The notes: generated from the sequence alone by a model not told the origin. Positions 46,420-55,526 are shown, counted from the first letter of the stretch. The stretch is 64,000 bases of DNA from CAVSJJ01 sp963771015 (GCA_963771015.1 CAVYRN010000009.1:372001-436000); one strand, 5' to 3'. Program-made: numbers and translations.

Positions 46420-47399
46420 GCCGGGCGACCGGTCTCGGGTCGTGGCCGGGGACGGACGCCCGCGAGGCGGCCGTCACCGCCCGGGACCTGCTCGGCGTCG
46501 ACGGCGGCCTGCCCTACCTGCCCGAGCTGCCCGGCCGTGGGCCCGGTGCAGACATCATCGGTCGGGGCGCCGGGCTCCTCGTCGACATGCCGGTCGACCT
46601 GCAGCCCTCGGGGTGGCGGTTCGTCGACCGCGCGGGGCATGACGCGGCACGCACGGCGGCCCTGCGGGCCGAGGACCTCGACACGGCTGCCGAGGTCTAT
46701 GAGGGGTATGCCGGCGACCTCAAGGTCCAGGTCGCCGGACCCTGGACGCTGGCGGCGTCGGTCGAGCTGACCCGGGGTGAGCGTGCGCTCGTCGACGGGG
46801 GCGCCACCCGAGACCTCGTCGACTCCCTCGCCGAGGGCATCCGCCGCGTCGTCGCGGACCTCGCCCGGCTCGTTCCCGGCGCGCGGGTCGTCCTCCAGGT
46901 CGACGAGCCCTCGCTGCCGGCCGTCCTCGACGGTTCGCTGCCGACCGCCTCCGGATACGGCCGGGTCCGGGCCGTCGACCCGCAGGTGGCGGCCCGCGGG
47001 ATCCAGAGCGTCCTCGCGGCCTACGACGGCCCGACCGTGCTGCACTGCTGCCACCCCCGCGCCCCGCTGCCCCTCATGCGATCGACCGGGGTGGGCGCGG
47101 TGTCCATCGACCTGACGAACGCCTCACCCGCGCGGTGGGAGTCGGTCGCCGCAACCCTCGAGGACGGCATCGACGTGTATGCCGGCGTGCTGGCGACCGA
47201 CGGCACGACCCGAGCCGTGGCCGCCCGAGACGCCGTGCTGGGCGGGTTCGAACGGGCGGACCTTCAGGCGCGGGTCCTCGACCGGGTCGTCGTCACCCCG
47301 ACGTGTGGCCTGGCCGGGCTCACCTCCCAGGGGGCCCGCGACGTTCTACGGACGGCGCTGGACGTGGCGCGCGCGTTGAGCGAGAAGGCGGAGGGCTGA
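46416..47399 (+). CDS. Short cobalamin-independent methionine synthase-like protein
   Basis: The 327-residue protein covers only a MetE catalytic-type barrel. It has GLGSWPGTD at the start, QVDEPSLPAV, the zinc-ligand pair His210 and Cys212 in VLHCCHP, and Cys297 in TPTCGLAGL. The fourth MetE ligand (Glu) aligns with Asp232 in VSIDLTNAS. It lacks the N-terminal half of MetE. The M. tuberculosis counterpart is Rv3015c, next to ligA, function unknown. It may transfer methyl groups from another donor. Translation is coupled to the preceding gene by GTGA. Confidence 0.82.
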   Translation: MSRATGLGSWPGTDAREAAVTARDLLGVDGGLPYLPELPGRGPGADIIGRGAGLLVDMPVDLQPSGWRFVDRAGHDAARTAALRAEDLDTAAEVYEGYAGDLKVQVAGPWTLAASVELTRGERALVDGGATRDLVDSLAEGIRRVVADLARLVPGARVVLQVDEPSLPAVLDGSLPTASGYGRVRAVDPQVAARGIQSVLAAYDGPTVLHCCHPRAPLPLMRSTGVGAVSIDLTNASPARWESVAATLEDGIDVYAGVLATDGTTRAVAARDAVLGGFERADLQARVLDRVVVTPTCGLAGLTSQGARDVLRTALDVARALSEKAEG

Positions 47400-47401
47400 G
47401 G

Positions 47402-48367
47402 ATGGCGACGGTCGAGACGTCGGCACCGGTGGTGGCGGCGCCGCGGGTGGCCTGGCCGGTCAAGTACGTCGCGCTCGTCCTCATCTGGGGGTCGAGCTTC
47501 CTCCTCATGAAGATCGGCCTCGAGGCGCTCGCGCCGGTCCAGATCGCCGGGCTGCGGATCCTCACCGGTGCGCTCGTCCTGCTCGCGCTGCTTCTCGTCC
47601 GGGGCGGTCGGCTGCCACACGAGCCGCGGGTGTGGGCCCACCTGCTCGTGTGCGGGTTCTTCCTCGCGACGCTGCCCTTCACCCTCTTCGCGGCCTCCGA
47701 GACGCGCGTCGCCTCGGCGCTCGCCGGCATCGGCAACGCGACGACGCCGATCGCGACGGTGCTCGCGACGCTCGCGATCCTGCCGGGGGAGCGGGCGACC
47801 GGCCGACGGCTCATCGCGGTCGGGGTCGGCTTCGCCGGCGTCGTGACGATCATGCAGCCGTGGACGACGGACCGGCCGGACCTCGTCGGGTTCGCGATGG
47901 CCCTGATGGGCGGGGCCAGCTACGGGATCGGGTGGACGTACAACCGGCGGTTCCTCGCCCACGCCGACCTCGGCGGGCTGTCACAGCCGGCGGCGACGCT
48001 GACCGTCGGGCTCGCTCTCATGGTGCCGACCTTGCTCGGCTGGTCGGCGTTCCAGCAGCAGGGGCTGTCGTCCCTGTGGGCCTACCACCTCGCCGGCCGG
48101 GGGGCCCGCGACTGGTTGCCCCTCGGGTGCATCCTCGTCCTCGGGCTCGTCGGGACCGGGTTCGCCTACATGCTCCAGTTCGACGTCGTCCGGGGAGCCG
48201 GGCCGATGGTCGGCTCGACGATCACGTACCTCATCCCCGTCGTCTCCGTGCTGCTCGGGGTGCTCGTCCTGGGTGAACGCCTCACCTGGCCCGAGCTCGT
48301 CGGCTTCGCGATCGTCCTCGCCGCGGCGCTCGTCATCAACGCCCCGCGCCGGCCCCGCCCGAGCTAG
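47402..48367 (+). CDS. EamA family (DMT superfamily) transporter
   Basis: The 321-residue protein has ten predicted membrane segments in two EamA repeats: first repeat from KYVALVLIWGSSFLLMKIGLEAL, second from GFAMALMGGASYGIGWTYN, ending in YLIPVVSVLLGVLVLGERLTWPE, the family hallmark. It probably exports a small metabolite or amino acid. The ATG lies two bases after the previous stop, so it is in the DUF1272-PPOX/MetE-like operon. The stop overlaps the convergent GNAT gene by four bases. Confidence 0.92.
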   Translation: MATVETSAPVVAAPRVAWPVKYVALVLIWGSSFLLMKIGLEALAPVQIAGLRILTGALVLLALLLVRGGRLPHEPRVWAHLLVCGFFLATLPFTLFAASETRVASALAGIGNATTPIATVLATLAILPGERATGRRLIAVGVGFAGVVTIMQPWTTDRPDLVGFAMALMGGASYGIGWTYNRRFLAHADLGGLSQPAATLTVGLALMVPTLLGWSAFQQQGLSSLWAYHLAGRGARDWLPLGCILVLGLVGTGFAYMLQFDVVRGAGPMVGSTITYLIPVVSVLLGVLVLGERLTWPELVGFAIVLAAALVINAPRRPRPS

Positions 48368-49401
48368 CCGCCCGGTCTGAGGTCGCGGTGCCAGGACTCG
48401 GTCCGGTAGGCGGTGACCCAGCCCAGCGAGGCGTAGAGCCCGTCCGCGCCGGTCGGGCTGTCGGCATCGACCTCGAGGCAGACCCGGTTGCGCCCGTGTT
48501 GGGCGGCATCCCGGATCACGGTGAACAGGAGCGACTTCGCCACGCCCCGCCCCCTGGCCCGGCGATGGACGCCGATGTAGTCGACGTAGGTCCCGGAGGC
48601 GCCGGTGTCGTCGGGTCCCAGCAGCGAGGCGACGAGCGCACCACCGGGCAGCGTCGTGCCGTCCTCGTCGACCTCGGCGATCCACCAGTGGTCCCATCGG
48701 TGTCCGGGGTCCTCACGGAGCCGCTGGACGAACTCGGGGAAGCTCTCGCGATAGGAGTTGAAGTGGTCGGCGAACGACTCCTCCAGCATCCGGTGCACCG
48801 TCTGCAGATCGAGGGCGACGGGTGAGCCGTCCTCGTGGGTGGCAACCCGGCGGATCATCACGCCCTCCCGGGGCCGAGGCAGCGCGCCGGGCTCGCAGTC
48901 GTCGTGGTCGACCGGGCGGGCCATCTGCAGCCAGCTGCGCGCCCGGACATACCCCGCGGCGGCGAGCCAGCCCTGCTGGCGGGTGTCGGCGGCGTAGGCG
49001 CCGGAGTCCAGCTGGGTGTCGGTGCGGCCCCGCAGCCGGACGATCTCGGCGCCGGCCAGCTCGGCCCAGGCGAAGCAGGCCGCCGCCACCGCATCCGCCT
49101 CGGCCAGGTCGGCAGCCACGGTGACCTCGACGATGGTGCGACCCGCCGCCCGGTCGTGGACGCTGACGAGGGCGACCGCCCGCCCCGAGCCGTCCCGGAC
49201 CAGCGCCTGGCGCCTGGTCCACGAGCCGGTGCCCGCCAGGGTGGCCGCGACCGCCTCGGCACTCGTCGACGGCTGTCCGTTGGCCCACTCCTCGACGCTG
49301 CGGACCAGGGCCGTGACGTCCTCGACATCGTCGAGACCAGGGGTGTATGCCGTGAAGGCGGTGGGCAGGCGAGGCAGGGGTGGGGTCGCTCCGGGGGTCA
49401 C
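48364..49401 (-). CDS. Tandem GNAT-domain N-acetyltransferase (MshD-like layout)
   Basis: The 345-residue protein has two GNAT halves. The first is degenerate (QALVRDGSGRAVALVSVHDR...TIVEVTVAADLAEADAV) and the second active-looking, with VDYIGVHRRARGRGVAKSLLF (acetyl-CoA-binding Arg/Gly loop) and ADSPTGADGLYASLGW. This is the domain order of mycothiol synthase MshD, but similarity is not enough to assign that role. The GTG start is the first one fitting the conserved part; longer starts run into the ligase terminator region. Confidence 0.8.
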   Translation of the reverse strand: MTPGATPPLPRLPTAFTAYTPGLDDVEDVTALVRSVEEWANGQPSTSAEAVAATLAGTGSWTRRQALVRDGSGRAVALVSVHDRAAGRTIVEVTVAADLAEADAVAAACFAWAELAGAEIVRLRGRTDTQLDSGAYAADTRQQGWLAAAGYVRARSWLQMARPVDHDDCEPGALPRPREGVMIRRVATHEDGSPVALDLQTVHRMLEESFADHFNSYRESFPEFVQRLREDPGHRWDHWWIAEVDEDGTTLPGGALVASLLGPDDTGASGTYVDYIGVHRRARGRGVAKSLLFTVIRDAAQHGRNRVCLEVDADSPTGADGLYASLGWVTAYRTESWHRDLRPGG

Positions 49402-49441
49402 CAGGCCAGTCTGCCGGGTGGACGGGTGCGAGCGCGAACAG

Positions 49442-49479
49442 CGGGTATGCCGCCCGCCCCTCGGCAGGCGGAATACCCG
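49442..49479 (-). terminator. Hairpin downstream of the acyl-CoA ligase gene
   Basis: The 13-base arms CGGGTATGCCGCC and GGCGGAATACCCG pair with one mismatch around a 12-base loop, between the ligase stop and the GNAT start. The left arm contains the recurrent word GTATGCCG. Confidence 0.6.
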
Positions 49480-49493
49480 AGGGGCCGTCTCGG

Positions 49494-50990
49494 TCAGGCG
49501 CTCGGCGGCTTGACCTCGCGGCGGAGGATCTTCCCGGTCGGGCCCTTGGGCAGCTCGTGGACGACCCACACCTGACGCGGGTACTTGTAGGCCGCGATCC
49601 GCTCCTTGGTGAACTCGATGATCTCCTCCGGTGTCGTGGACGCCCCCTCGCGCAGCGCGACGGCGGCGGCGACGTTCTCGCCGAGCAGGTCGTCCGGCAC
49701 GCCGACGACGGCCACCTCCTGGACGTCGGGGTGGGTGTAGATGACCTCCTCGACCTCACGCGGGTACACGTTCATCCCGCCCCGCAGGATCATGTCCTTC
49801 TTGCGGTCGACGATGGTGAAGTAGCCCTCGTCGTCCATCGTCGCCAGGTCTCCGGTGCGGAACCACCCGTCGGGGATCGCCTCGGTCGTCGCCTCGGGGT
49901 TGTTCCAGTAGCCCTTCATGACGTTGTCACCGCGGATGGCGATCTCGCCGACCTCGCCGATCGGCACCTCCATGCCGTCCTGGTCCACGCACCGCATCTC
50001 ACAGCCGGGGATGGCGACGCCGATGGTCCCCGGCTTGCGCTCCCTGTCGATCATGTTGAACGAGGCGACCGGCGAGGTCTCGGAGAGGCCGTAGCCCTCG
50101 AGGATCATCGTCCCGAACTTCTCCTCGAACCCCTTCATCACCTCGAGCGGCATCGCCGAGCCACCCGAGACACAGGCCCGTAGGGACGTCGCGTCGAGGG
50201 TGTCGGAGTCCGGGTGGTTGAGGATCGCGGCATACATCGTCGGGACACCCTGCATGACGGTGACCCGTTCCTTGCCGATGACCTCGATGGCCTTGGCCGG
50301 GTCGAACCGCGGGATGAGGGCCAGCGTCGAGCCCGCGACGACCGAGGCGTTGAGGCCGACGACGAGCCCGAAGACGTGGAAGAGCGGTAGACAGCCCATG
50401 ACGACGTCATCGGGGTGGATCTCCTGGATGACGGTCGCGCTGCGCAAGGCGTTGAGGTGGATGTTCCGGTGGGTGAGCTCGGCGCCCTTGGGGCGGCCGG
50501 TCGTCCCGGAGGTGTAGAGGATGATCGCCGTGTCGTCATCCTCGCGCTCGACCGGCTCGGCGATGGGCGTGCCCCCCTGCAGGGCACCCTCCACCGGGCC
50601 GGTGGGCCCACACGCGATGACCCGTGTCCCGGAGCCCGTCGCTCCCTTCGTCGCCTCGTCGACGAAGTCGGGCCAGACGAAGGCGATCTTGGCGCCGGAG
50701 TTGGTGAAGAAGTAGTCGATCTCGCCGGCCTTGAGCAGCGGGTTCATCGGGACGACGATCCCGCCGGCCAGGAGGATCCCGAAGAACACGACGGGGAAGG
50801 CCGGGACGTTGGGCAGGATGATCGCGACCCGGTCGCCGGGCTCGATCCCGGCCTGGCGCAGCTCGCCCGCGAGCTTGGCCGCCATGCCGTGCAGCTGGCC
50901 GTAGCTGACGTGGAGCCCGTCGATGGTCAGGGCGGCCTGGTCGGGGCTCGTGCCGGCCGTCGTCGTGAGGTTGGTCGCGAGGTTGGTCAT
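49494..50990 (-). CDS. Long-chain fatty acid-CoA ligase-like (AMP-binding) enzyme
   Basis: The 498-residue ANL-superfamily enzyme activates a carboxylic acid as acyl-AMP and joins it to CoA. Core motifs are intact: A3 ILYTSGTTGRPKGAELTHRN, A5 EGYGLSETSP, A7 WFRTGDLATMDDEGYFTIVDRKKD, and A10 PKGPTGKILRRE with the catalytic Lys. The C-terminal domain is complete. AGGAG precedes the ATG. The acid is probably long- or medium-chain. It lies divergent from ligA with a 155-base gap. Confidence 0.93.
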   Translation of the reverse strand: MTNLATNLTTTAGTSPDQAALTIDGLHVSYGQLHGMAAKLAGELRQAGIEPGDRVAIILPNVPAFPVVFFGILLAGGIVVPMNPLLKAGEIDYFFTNSGAKIAFVWPDFVDEATKGATGSGTRVIACGPTGPVEGALQGGTPIAEPVEREDDDTAIILYTSGTTGRPKGAELTHRNIHLNALRSATVIQEIHPDDVVMGCLPLFHVFGLVVGLNASVVAGSTLALIPRFDPAKAIEVIGKERVTVMQGVPTMYAAILNHPDSDTLDATSLRACVSGGSAMPLEVMKGFEEKFGTMILEGYGLSETSPVASFNMIDRERKPGTIGVAIPGCEMRCVDQDGMEVPIGEVGEIAIRGDNVMKGYWNNPEATTEAIPDGWFRTGDLATMDDEGYFTIVDRKKDMILRGGMNVYPREVEEVIYTHPDVQEVAVVGVPDDLLGENVAAAVALREGASTTPEEIIEFTKERIAAYKYPRQVWVVHELPKGPTGKILRREVKPPSA

Positions 50991-51145
50991 CGGTACTCCT
51001 GGGTCCGGCGTCGTCGGCGGTCGGGCCCATCTTGTCCCGCCGCCGCATCGCTGGCTAGGGCCGTCGAGGACGGGCATGCCGCCGGGGCGGCGGCGCGTGG
51101 CCGGTCGCCCCCCGCCGTGTCGGCGCGCTGGGGCAGGATGAGCGG

Positions 51146-53311
51146 GTGAGCGAGACACCGGCAGACCCCGCCCTCACCGCCACCGACGGTGTCGCGGTCG
51201 ACGCCGTCCCCGACGAGGTACGTCATGAGTGGGGGGAGCTCGCGGACGAGGCCCGCGGCCACCAGTTCGCCTACCACGTCCTTGACGCCCCGACGGTCAG
51301 TGACGGCGAGTACGACGCCCTGGTCCGACGGCTCGCGGTCATCGAGGAGGCGCACCCCTCGCTGCGCACCCCGGACAGCCCCACCCAGCAGGTCGGGGGA
51401 GCCGGGTTCTCGACCGAGTTCCAGGCGGTGGACCATCTCGAGCGGATGCTCAGCCTGGACAACGCCTTCAGCCCCGAGGAGCTGGCCGCCTGGGCCGCGC
51501 GCGTCGAGCGCGAGGCCGGCGGGGCGGCATACCACTTCCTCTGCGAGCTCAAGATCGACGGGCTCGCGGTCAACCTCCTCTACGAGAACGGCCGGCTCAC
51601 CCGGGCGCTGACCCGCGGCGACGGGCGGACCGGCGAGGACGTCACCCTCAACGTGCGGACCATCGAGGGCGTCCCGACCGAGCTCCTCGGCGAGCACGTC
51701 CCGGCCATGGTGGAGGTGCGTGGCGAGGTGTTCTTCCCCATCGAGGCGTTCGGTGACCTCAACGCCTCGCTCGTCGAGGCGGGCCGGGCGCCCTTCGCCA
51801 ACCCCCGCAACGCGGCCGCCGGGTCGCTGCGCCAGAAGGACCCCCGGGTCACCGCGTCCCGGCCGCTGCACCTGCTCGTCCACGGCATCGGGGCGCGGCG
51901 GGGGTTCGACATCGAGCGACAGAGCCAGGGCTACGACCTGCTGCGCGGCTGGGGGCTGCCGACCTCGAGCCACTACCGGGTCCTGACATCCATGGAGCAG
52001 GTGCAGGCGTTCGTCGACGAGTACGGCGTGCGCCGGCACAGCGTCGAGCACGAGATCGACGGGGTCGTCGTCAAGGTCGACGAGATCGCGGTCCAGCGCC
52101 AGCTCGGGGCGACGTCACGGGCCCCACGGTGGGCGATGGCCTACAAGTACCCGCCCGAGGAGGTCAACACCAGGCTGCTCGACATCCAGGTCAACGTCGG
52201 GCGTACCGGCCGGGTCACGCCGTTCGGAGTCATGGAGCCGGTGACCGTCGCCGGGTCGACCGTGTCGATGGCCACCCTGCACAACGCCCACGAGGTCGTC
52301 CGGAAGGGCGTCCTCATCGGCGACACGGTCGTGCTGCGCAAGGCGGGCGACGTCATCCCCGAGATCCTCGGCCCGGTGGTGTCGCTGCGGGACGGGTCCG
52401 AGCGCGAGTTCGTCATGCCGACGGTGTGCCCGTCGTGCGGATCGCCGCTCGCGCCCGAGAAGGAGGGCGACAAGGACATCCGGTGTCCGAATGCCCGGTC
52501 CTGCCCGTCCCAGCTGCGCGAGCGGCTGTTCGGCCTGGCCTCACGGGGGGCGTTCGACATCGAGGCGCTGGGGTGGGAGGGCGTGGCCGGGATGCTCGAT
52601 GCGGGGATCCTCGACGACGACGGTCTCGGGGGGCCGACCGAGGCGCGGCTGTTCTCGTTGACGGCCGATGACATCGCGAAGGTCCCGCTCTACACCCGTG
52701 CGGCCAAGAAGGGCGACCCCGAGGAGGCGGTCGTCGACGGCCGGGTCCTCTCGGCCAACGGCGAGAAGCTCGTCGACAACCTCGAGACCGCGAAGTCCCA
52801 GCCGCTGTGGCGGGTCATCGTCGCCCTGTCGATCCGGCACGTCGGGCCGACCGCGGCGCGGGCCCTGGCCCAGCACTTCGCTTCGATGGACGCGATCCGG
52901 GACGCCTCGGTCGAGGAGCTGTCCTCGGTCGACGGCGTCGGCGGCGTCATCGCCGAGGCGGTGCGCGACTGGTTCGACCTGCCCGAGAACGACTGGCACC
53001 GGGCGATCGTCGAGCGCTGGGCGGCCGACGGGGTGCGGATGGCGGATGAGCGCGACGTCGGGGTCGCGCAGACCCTCCAGGGCCGGACGGTCGTGGTCAC
53101 CGGGTCGCTCGAGGGGTTCTCCCGCGACGAGGCCAAGGAGGCGATCCTGGCCCGGGGCGGCAAGGCGGCCGGGTCGGTGTCGAAGAAGACCGACTTCGTC
53201 GTCGTCGGACCGGGCGCGGGCTCGAAGGAGGCCAGGGCCCGCGAGCTCGGGCTGACCGTCCTCGACGAGGCCGGGTTCGTCCGGCTGCTGGCGACCGGTC
53301 AACCCGACTGA
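51146..53311 (+). CDS. ligA: NAD-dependent DNA ligase LigA
   Basis: The 721-residue ligase has domain Ia (EYDALVRRL), adenylation Lys136 in CELKIDGLAVNLLYENG, EGVPTELLG, the OB fold (VGRTGRVTPFGVMEPV), a four-Cys zinc finger (CPSCGSPLAPEKEG...CPNARSCPSQ), helix-hairpin-helix units and a C-terminal BRCT domain (GRTVVVTGSLEGFSRDEA). It seals nicks in replication and repair. The GTG follows CAGGAT by six bases. An inserted ELFSLTADDIAKVPLYTRAAKKGDPEE region between zinc finger and HhH is usual for actinobacteria. Confidence 0.97.
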   Translation: MSETPADPALTATDGVAVDAVPDEVRHEWGELADEARGHQFAYHVLDAPTVSDGEYDALVRRLAVIEEAHPSLRTPDSPTQQVGGAGFSTEFQAVDHLERMLSLDNAFSPEELAAWAARVEREAGGAAYHFLCELKIDGLAVNLLYENGRLTRALTRGDGRTGEDVTLNVRTIEGVPTELLGEHVPAMVEVRGEVFFPIEAFGDLNASLVEAGRAPFANPRNAAAGSLRQKDPRVTASRPLHLLVHGIGARRGFDIERQSQGYDLLRGWGLPTSSHYRVLTSMEQVQAFVDEYGVRRHSVEHEIDGVVVKVDEIAVQRQLGATSRAPRWAMAYKYPPEEVNTRLLDIQVNVGRTGRVTPFGVMEPVTVAGSTVSMATLHNAHEVVRKGVLIGDTVVLRKAGDVIPEILGPVVSLRDGSEREFVMPTVCPSCGSPLAPEKEGDKDIRCPNARSCPSQLRERLFGLASRGAFDIEALGWEGVAGMLDAGILDDDGLGGPTEARLFSLTADDIAKVPLYTRAAKKGDPEEAVVDGRVLSANGEKLVDNLETAKSQPLWRVIVALSIRHVGPTAARALAQHFASMDAIRDASVEELSSVDGVGGVIAEAVRDWFDLPENDWHRAIVERWAADGVRMADERDVGVAQTLQGRTVVVTGSLEGFSRDEAKEAILARGGKAAGSVSKKTDFVVVGPGAGSKEARARELGLTVLDEAGFVRLLATGQPD

Positions 53312-53320
53312 CCGCCCCTG

Positions 53321-53388
53321 ACCCGCCGAAGGGTGGCGATCCGCCCCTTCGGAAGCCTCGAAGGGGCGGATCCCCACCTCTGGCGGGT
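53321..53388 (+). terminator. Nested three-stem inverted repeat after ligA
   Basis: Three concentric perfect stems are seen: ACCCGCC/GGCGGGT (7 bp), GGTGG/CCACC (5 bp) and GATCCGCCCCTTCG with its exact complement (14 bp, loop GAAGCCT). This gives 26 pairs within 68 bases, starting ten bases after the ligA stop. It is probably the ligA terminator, but it is larger than needed for that. No T-tract follows. Confidence 0.7.
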
Positions 53389-53608
53389 GGGCTGGCTGTG
53401 CTGGCCATGGACGCGAGGTACGGCCCGGCCGCCGCAGGAGACGGCGAGCGGGAAGCCGACACAGAAGCGGACGCCCGGCGCCTGGGTGGCGAGGGGGTCG
53501 TCCCTGCCCAGGGGCCCGGGGGCAGCGCCCCGGCAGGCTCAGCGGTTCGGGGGACCGGATGGTGAGGTGTTCGGCAGGTCCTACGGACCGCCGCCATAGA
53601 CTTCGGCC
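53389..53608. other. Intergenic stretch between ligA hairpin and gatC
   Basis: There is no credible gene in these 220 bases. Short open frames here lack conserved features. The only element I can place is TAGACT at 53597-53602, six bases before the gatC ATG, i.e. a leaderless promoter. A GC-rich run with GGGGCCCGGGGGC-like inverted sequence lies near 53510. Confidence 0.5.
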
Positions 53609-53905
53609 ATGGCTGACCTCACCCGCGCGGACGTGGCCCACCTGGCCGGACTGGCACGCATCGACCTCTCCGATGCGGAGCTGGACCGCATGGTCGGCGA
53701 GCTCGGCGTCATCCTCGAGTCGGTCGCGACGGTCCAGCAGGCTCCCACCGCCGACGTCGAGCCGATGTCGCACCCCATGCCGCTGGTCAACGTCACCCGG
53801 CCCGACGTGATCCGCTCGTCGCTCAGCCCGCAGGAGGCGCTGGCCGGCGCCCCCGAGGCCGACCGGCAGCGCTTCTCGGTCCCGAAGATCCTCGACGAGC
53901 AGTGA
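53609..53905 (+). CDS. gatC: Asp-tRNA(Asn)/Glu-tRNA(Gln) amidotransferase subunit C
   Basis: The 98-residue subunit matches GatC: DLTRADVAHLAGLARIDLSD at the start and VEPMSHPMPLVNVTRPD in the belt that wraps GatA, then EALAGAPEADRQRFSVPKIL. It stabilises GatA within GatCAB. TAGACT six bases before the ATG marks a leaderless mRNA. First gene of gatC-gatA-gatB. Confidence 0.96.
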   Translation: MADLTRADVAHLAGLARIDLSDAELDRMVGELGVILESVATVQQAPTADVEPMSHPMPLVNVTRPDVIRSSLSPQEALAGAPEADRQRFSVPKILDEQ

Positions 53906-53923
53906 TGCCCCCCACGCCCACCC

Positions 53924-53947
53924 GGTATGCCGCGGCCGCGGCATACC
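53924..53947. repeat. Perfect 24-bp palindrome between gatC and gatA
   Basis: The sequence GGTATGCCGCGG is followed directly by its exact reverse complement, with no spacer. It is built from two inverted copies of the word GGTATGCCG that recurs through the window. It lies 19 bases after the gatC stop and about 55 before gatA. It may form a cruciform, a protein-binding site or a weak attenuator. Confidence 0.85.
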
Positions 53948-54002
53948 CGTCGCACCTCCCGAGCCGCACCGACCCGGACCGAACCGCAAGGACAGCACTC
54001 AC

Positions 54003-55526
54003 GTGACCACCGACCTCACCAGGGCCAGCGCCGCCGAGCTGGCCAACCTGATGGCGACCGGCGCGACCTCCTCCGTCGAGGTCGTCCGGGCCCTGCTCGC
54101 CCGGACGGGCGCCGTGGACGGCCTCGTCCACGGCTACCTCCACGTCGACGCCGAGGGCGCCCTCGCGACGGCCCGCGACATCGACCGGCGCCGGGCCGCC
54201 GGCGAGGAGCTCCCCGTCATGGCAGGGGTGCCCATCGCGGTCAAGGACGTCATGGCGACCAAGGGCCTGCCCACGACGTGCGGGAGCAGGATCCTCCAGG
54301 GCTGGGTGCCGCCGTACGACGCGACCCTCGTCCGGCGGTTGCGTGAGGCCGGCATGCCCATCCTCGGCAAGACGAACATGGACGAGTTCGCCATGGGGTC
54401 CTCGACCGAGCACTCGGCCTACGGCCCGACCCACAACCCCTGGGACCTCGACCGGATCCCCGGTGGCTCCGGGGGCGGCTCGGCCGCGGTCGTCGGGTCC
54501 TTCCAGGCTCCGCTCGCCATCGGGACCGACACCGGCGGGTCGATCCGCCAGCCCGCCGCCGTGACCGGCACGGTGGGCACGAAACCGACCTACGGCGGGG
54601 TCTCCCGCTACGGACTGGTGGCCCTCGCGTCCTCGCTCGACCAGGCCGGCCCGGTCAGCCGCAGCATCCTCGATGCAGCCCTGCTCCACGCGGTCATCGG
54701 CGGGTACGACCCGATGGACTCGACGTCGATCGATGCCCCGGTCCCCCCGGTCGTCGCCGCGGCGACGAAGGGCGACGTCGCCGGCATGCGGATCGGCATC
54801 GTCAAGGAGCTCACCGGCGAGGGGTTCCAGCCGGGGGTCCAGACCCGCTTCGAGGAGGCGGTCGAGCATCTCGTCGCCGCCGGTGCCGAGGTCGTCGAGG
54901 TGTCCGCACCGAGCTTCAGGTACGCCCTCGCGACCTACTACCTCATCCTCCCCAGCGAGGCGTCGAGCAACCTGGCGAAGTTCGACGCGATGCGGTACGG
55001 CCTGCGGGTCTGGCCCGAGGGCATCGACGACCCCAGCGCCGAGCAGGTGATGGCCGCCACCCGCGACGCCGGCTTCGGCGACGAGGTCAAGCGCCGGATC
55101 ATCCTCGGCACCTACGCCCTGTCCTCCGGCTACTACGACGCCTACTACGGGTCGGCCCAGAAGGTCCGTCGGCTCATCGCCGACGACTTCGCCAGGGCCT
55201 TCGAGGTCGCCGACGTCCTCGTCAGCCCGACCGCCCCGACGACGGCGTTCAAGCTCGGTGACAAGCTCGACGACCCGCTGGCGATGTACCTCAACGACAT
55301 CGCGACCATCCCGGCCAACCTCGCCGGCGTCCCGGCCATGTCGCTGCCGAGTGGCCTGGCCGACGAGGACGGGCTGCCCGCCGGGTTCCAGATCATCGCC
55401 CCCGCGACGAAGGACGACCGGCTGTACGCCGTCGGCGCGGCTCTCGAGCGTCGCCTCCACGACGCCTGGGGCGGCACGCTGCTCGCCAAGGCACCCGACC
55501 TGACGGCGACCGGGAAGGAGGCCTAG
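54003..55526 (+). CDS. gatA: Asp-tRNA(Asn)/Glu-tRNA(Gln) amidotransferase subunit A
   Basis: The 507-residue amidase provides ammonia from glutamine for GatB. The Ser-cisSer-Lys triad is complete: Lys81 (GVPIAVKDVMAT), Ser156 (PGGSGGGSA) and Ser180 (TDTGGSIRQPA). The GTG start has AAGGAC upstream. It follows gatC after 97 bases that hold a 24-bp palindrome, and gatB begins three bases after its stop. Genes gatCAB imply that this organism makes Gln-tRNA and/or Asn-tRNA by transamidation. Confidence 0.97.
   Translation: MTTDLTRASAAELANLMATGATSSVEVVRALLARTGAVDGLVHGYLHVDAEGALATARDIDRRRAAGEELPVMAGVPIAVKDVMATKGLPTTCGSRILQGWVPPYDATLVRRLREAGMPILGKTNMDEFAMGSSTEHSAYGPTHNPWDLDRIPGGSGGGSAAVVGSFQAPLAIGTDTGGSIRQPAAVTGTVGTKPTYGGVSRYGLVALASSLDQAGPVSRSILDAALLHAVIGGYDPMDSTSIDAPVPPVVAAATKGDVAGMRIGIVKELTGEGFQPGVQTRFEEAVEHLVAAGAEVVEVSAPSFRYALATYYLILPSEASSNLAKFDAMRYGLRVWPEGIDDPSAEQVMAATRDAGFGDEVKRRIILGTYALSSGYYDAYYGSAQKVRRLIADDFARAFEVADVLVSPTAPTTAFKLGDKLDDPLAMYLNDIATIPANLAGVPAMSLPSGLADEDGLPAGFQIIAPATKDDRLYAVGAALERRLHDAWGGTLLAKAPDLTATGKEA

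Noticed and set aside
48364..49401. Assignment of the tandem GNAT protein as mycothiol synthase MshD
   Set aside because: The domain order fits, but the first GNAT half is diverged and no MshD-specific residues could be confirmed by eye, so only the layout is reported.
53333..53599. Short open frame between ligA and gatC
   Set aside because: It begins inside the nested inverted repeat, has no ribosome-binding site and no conserved sequence.
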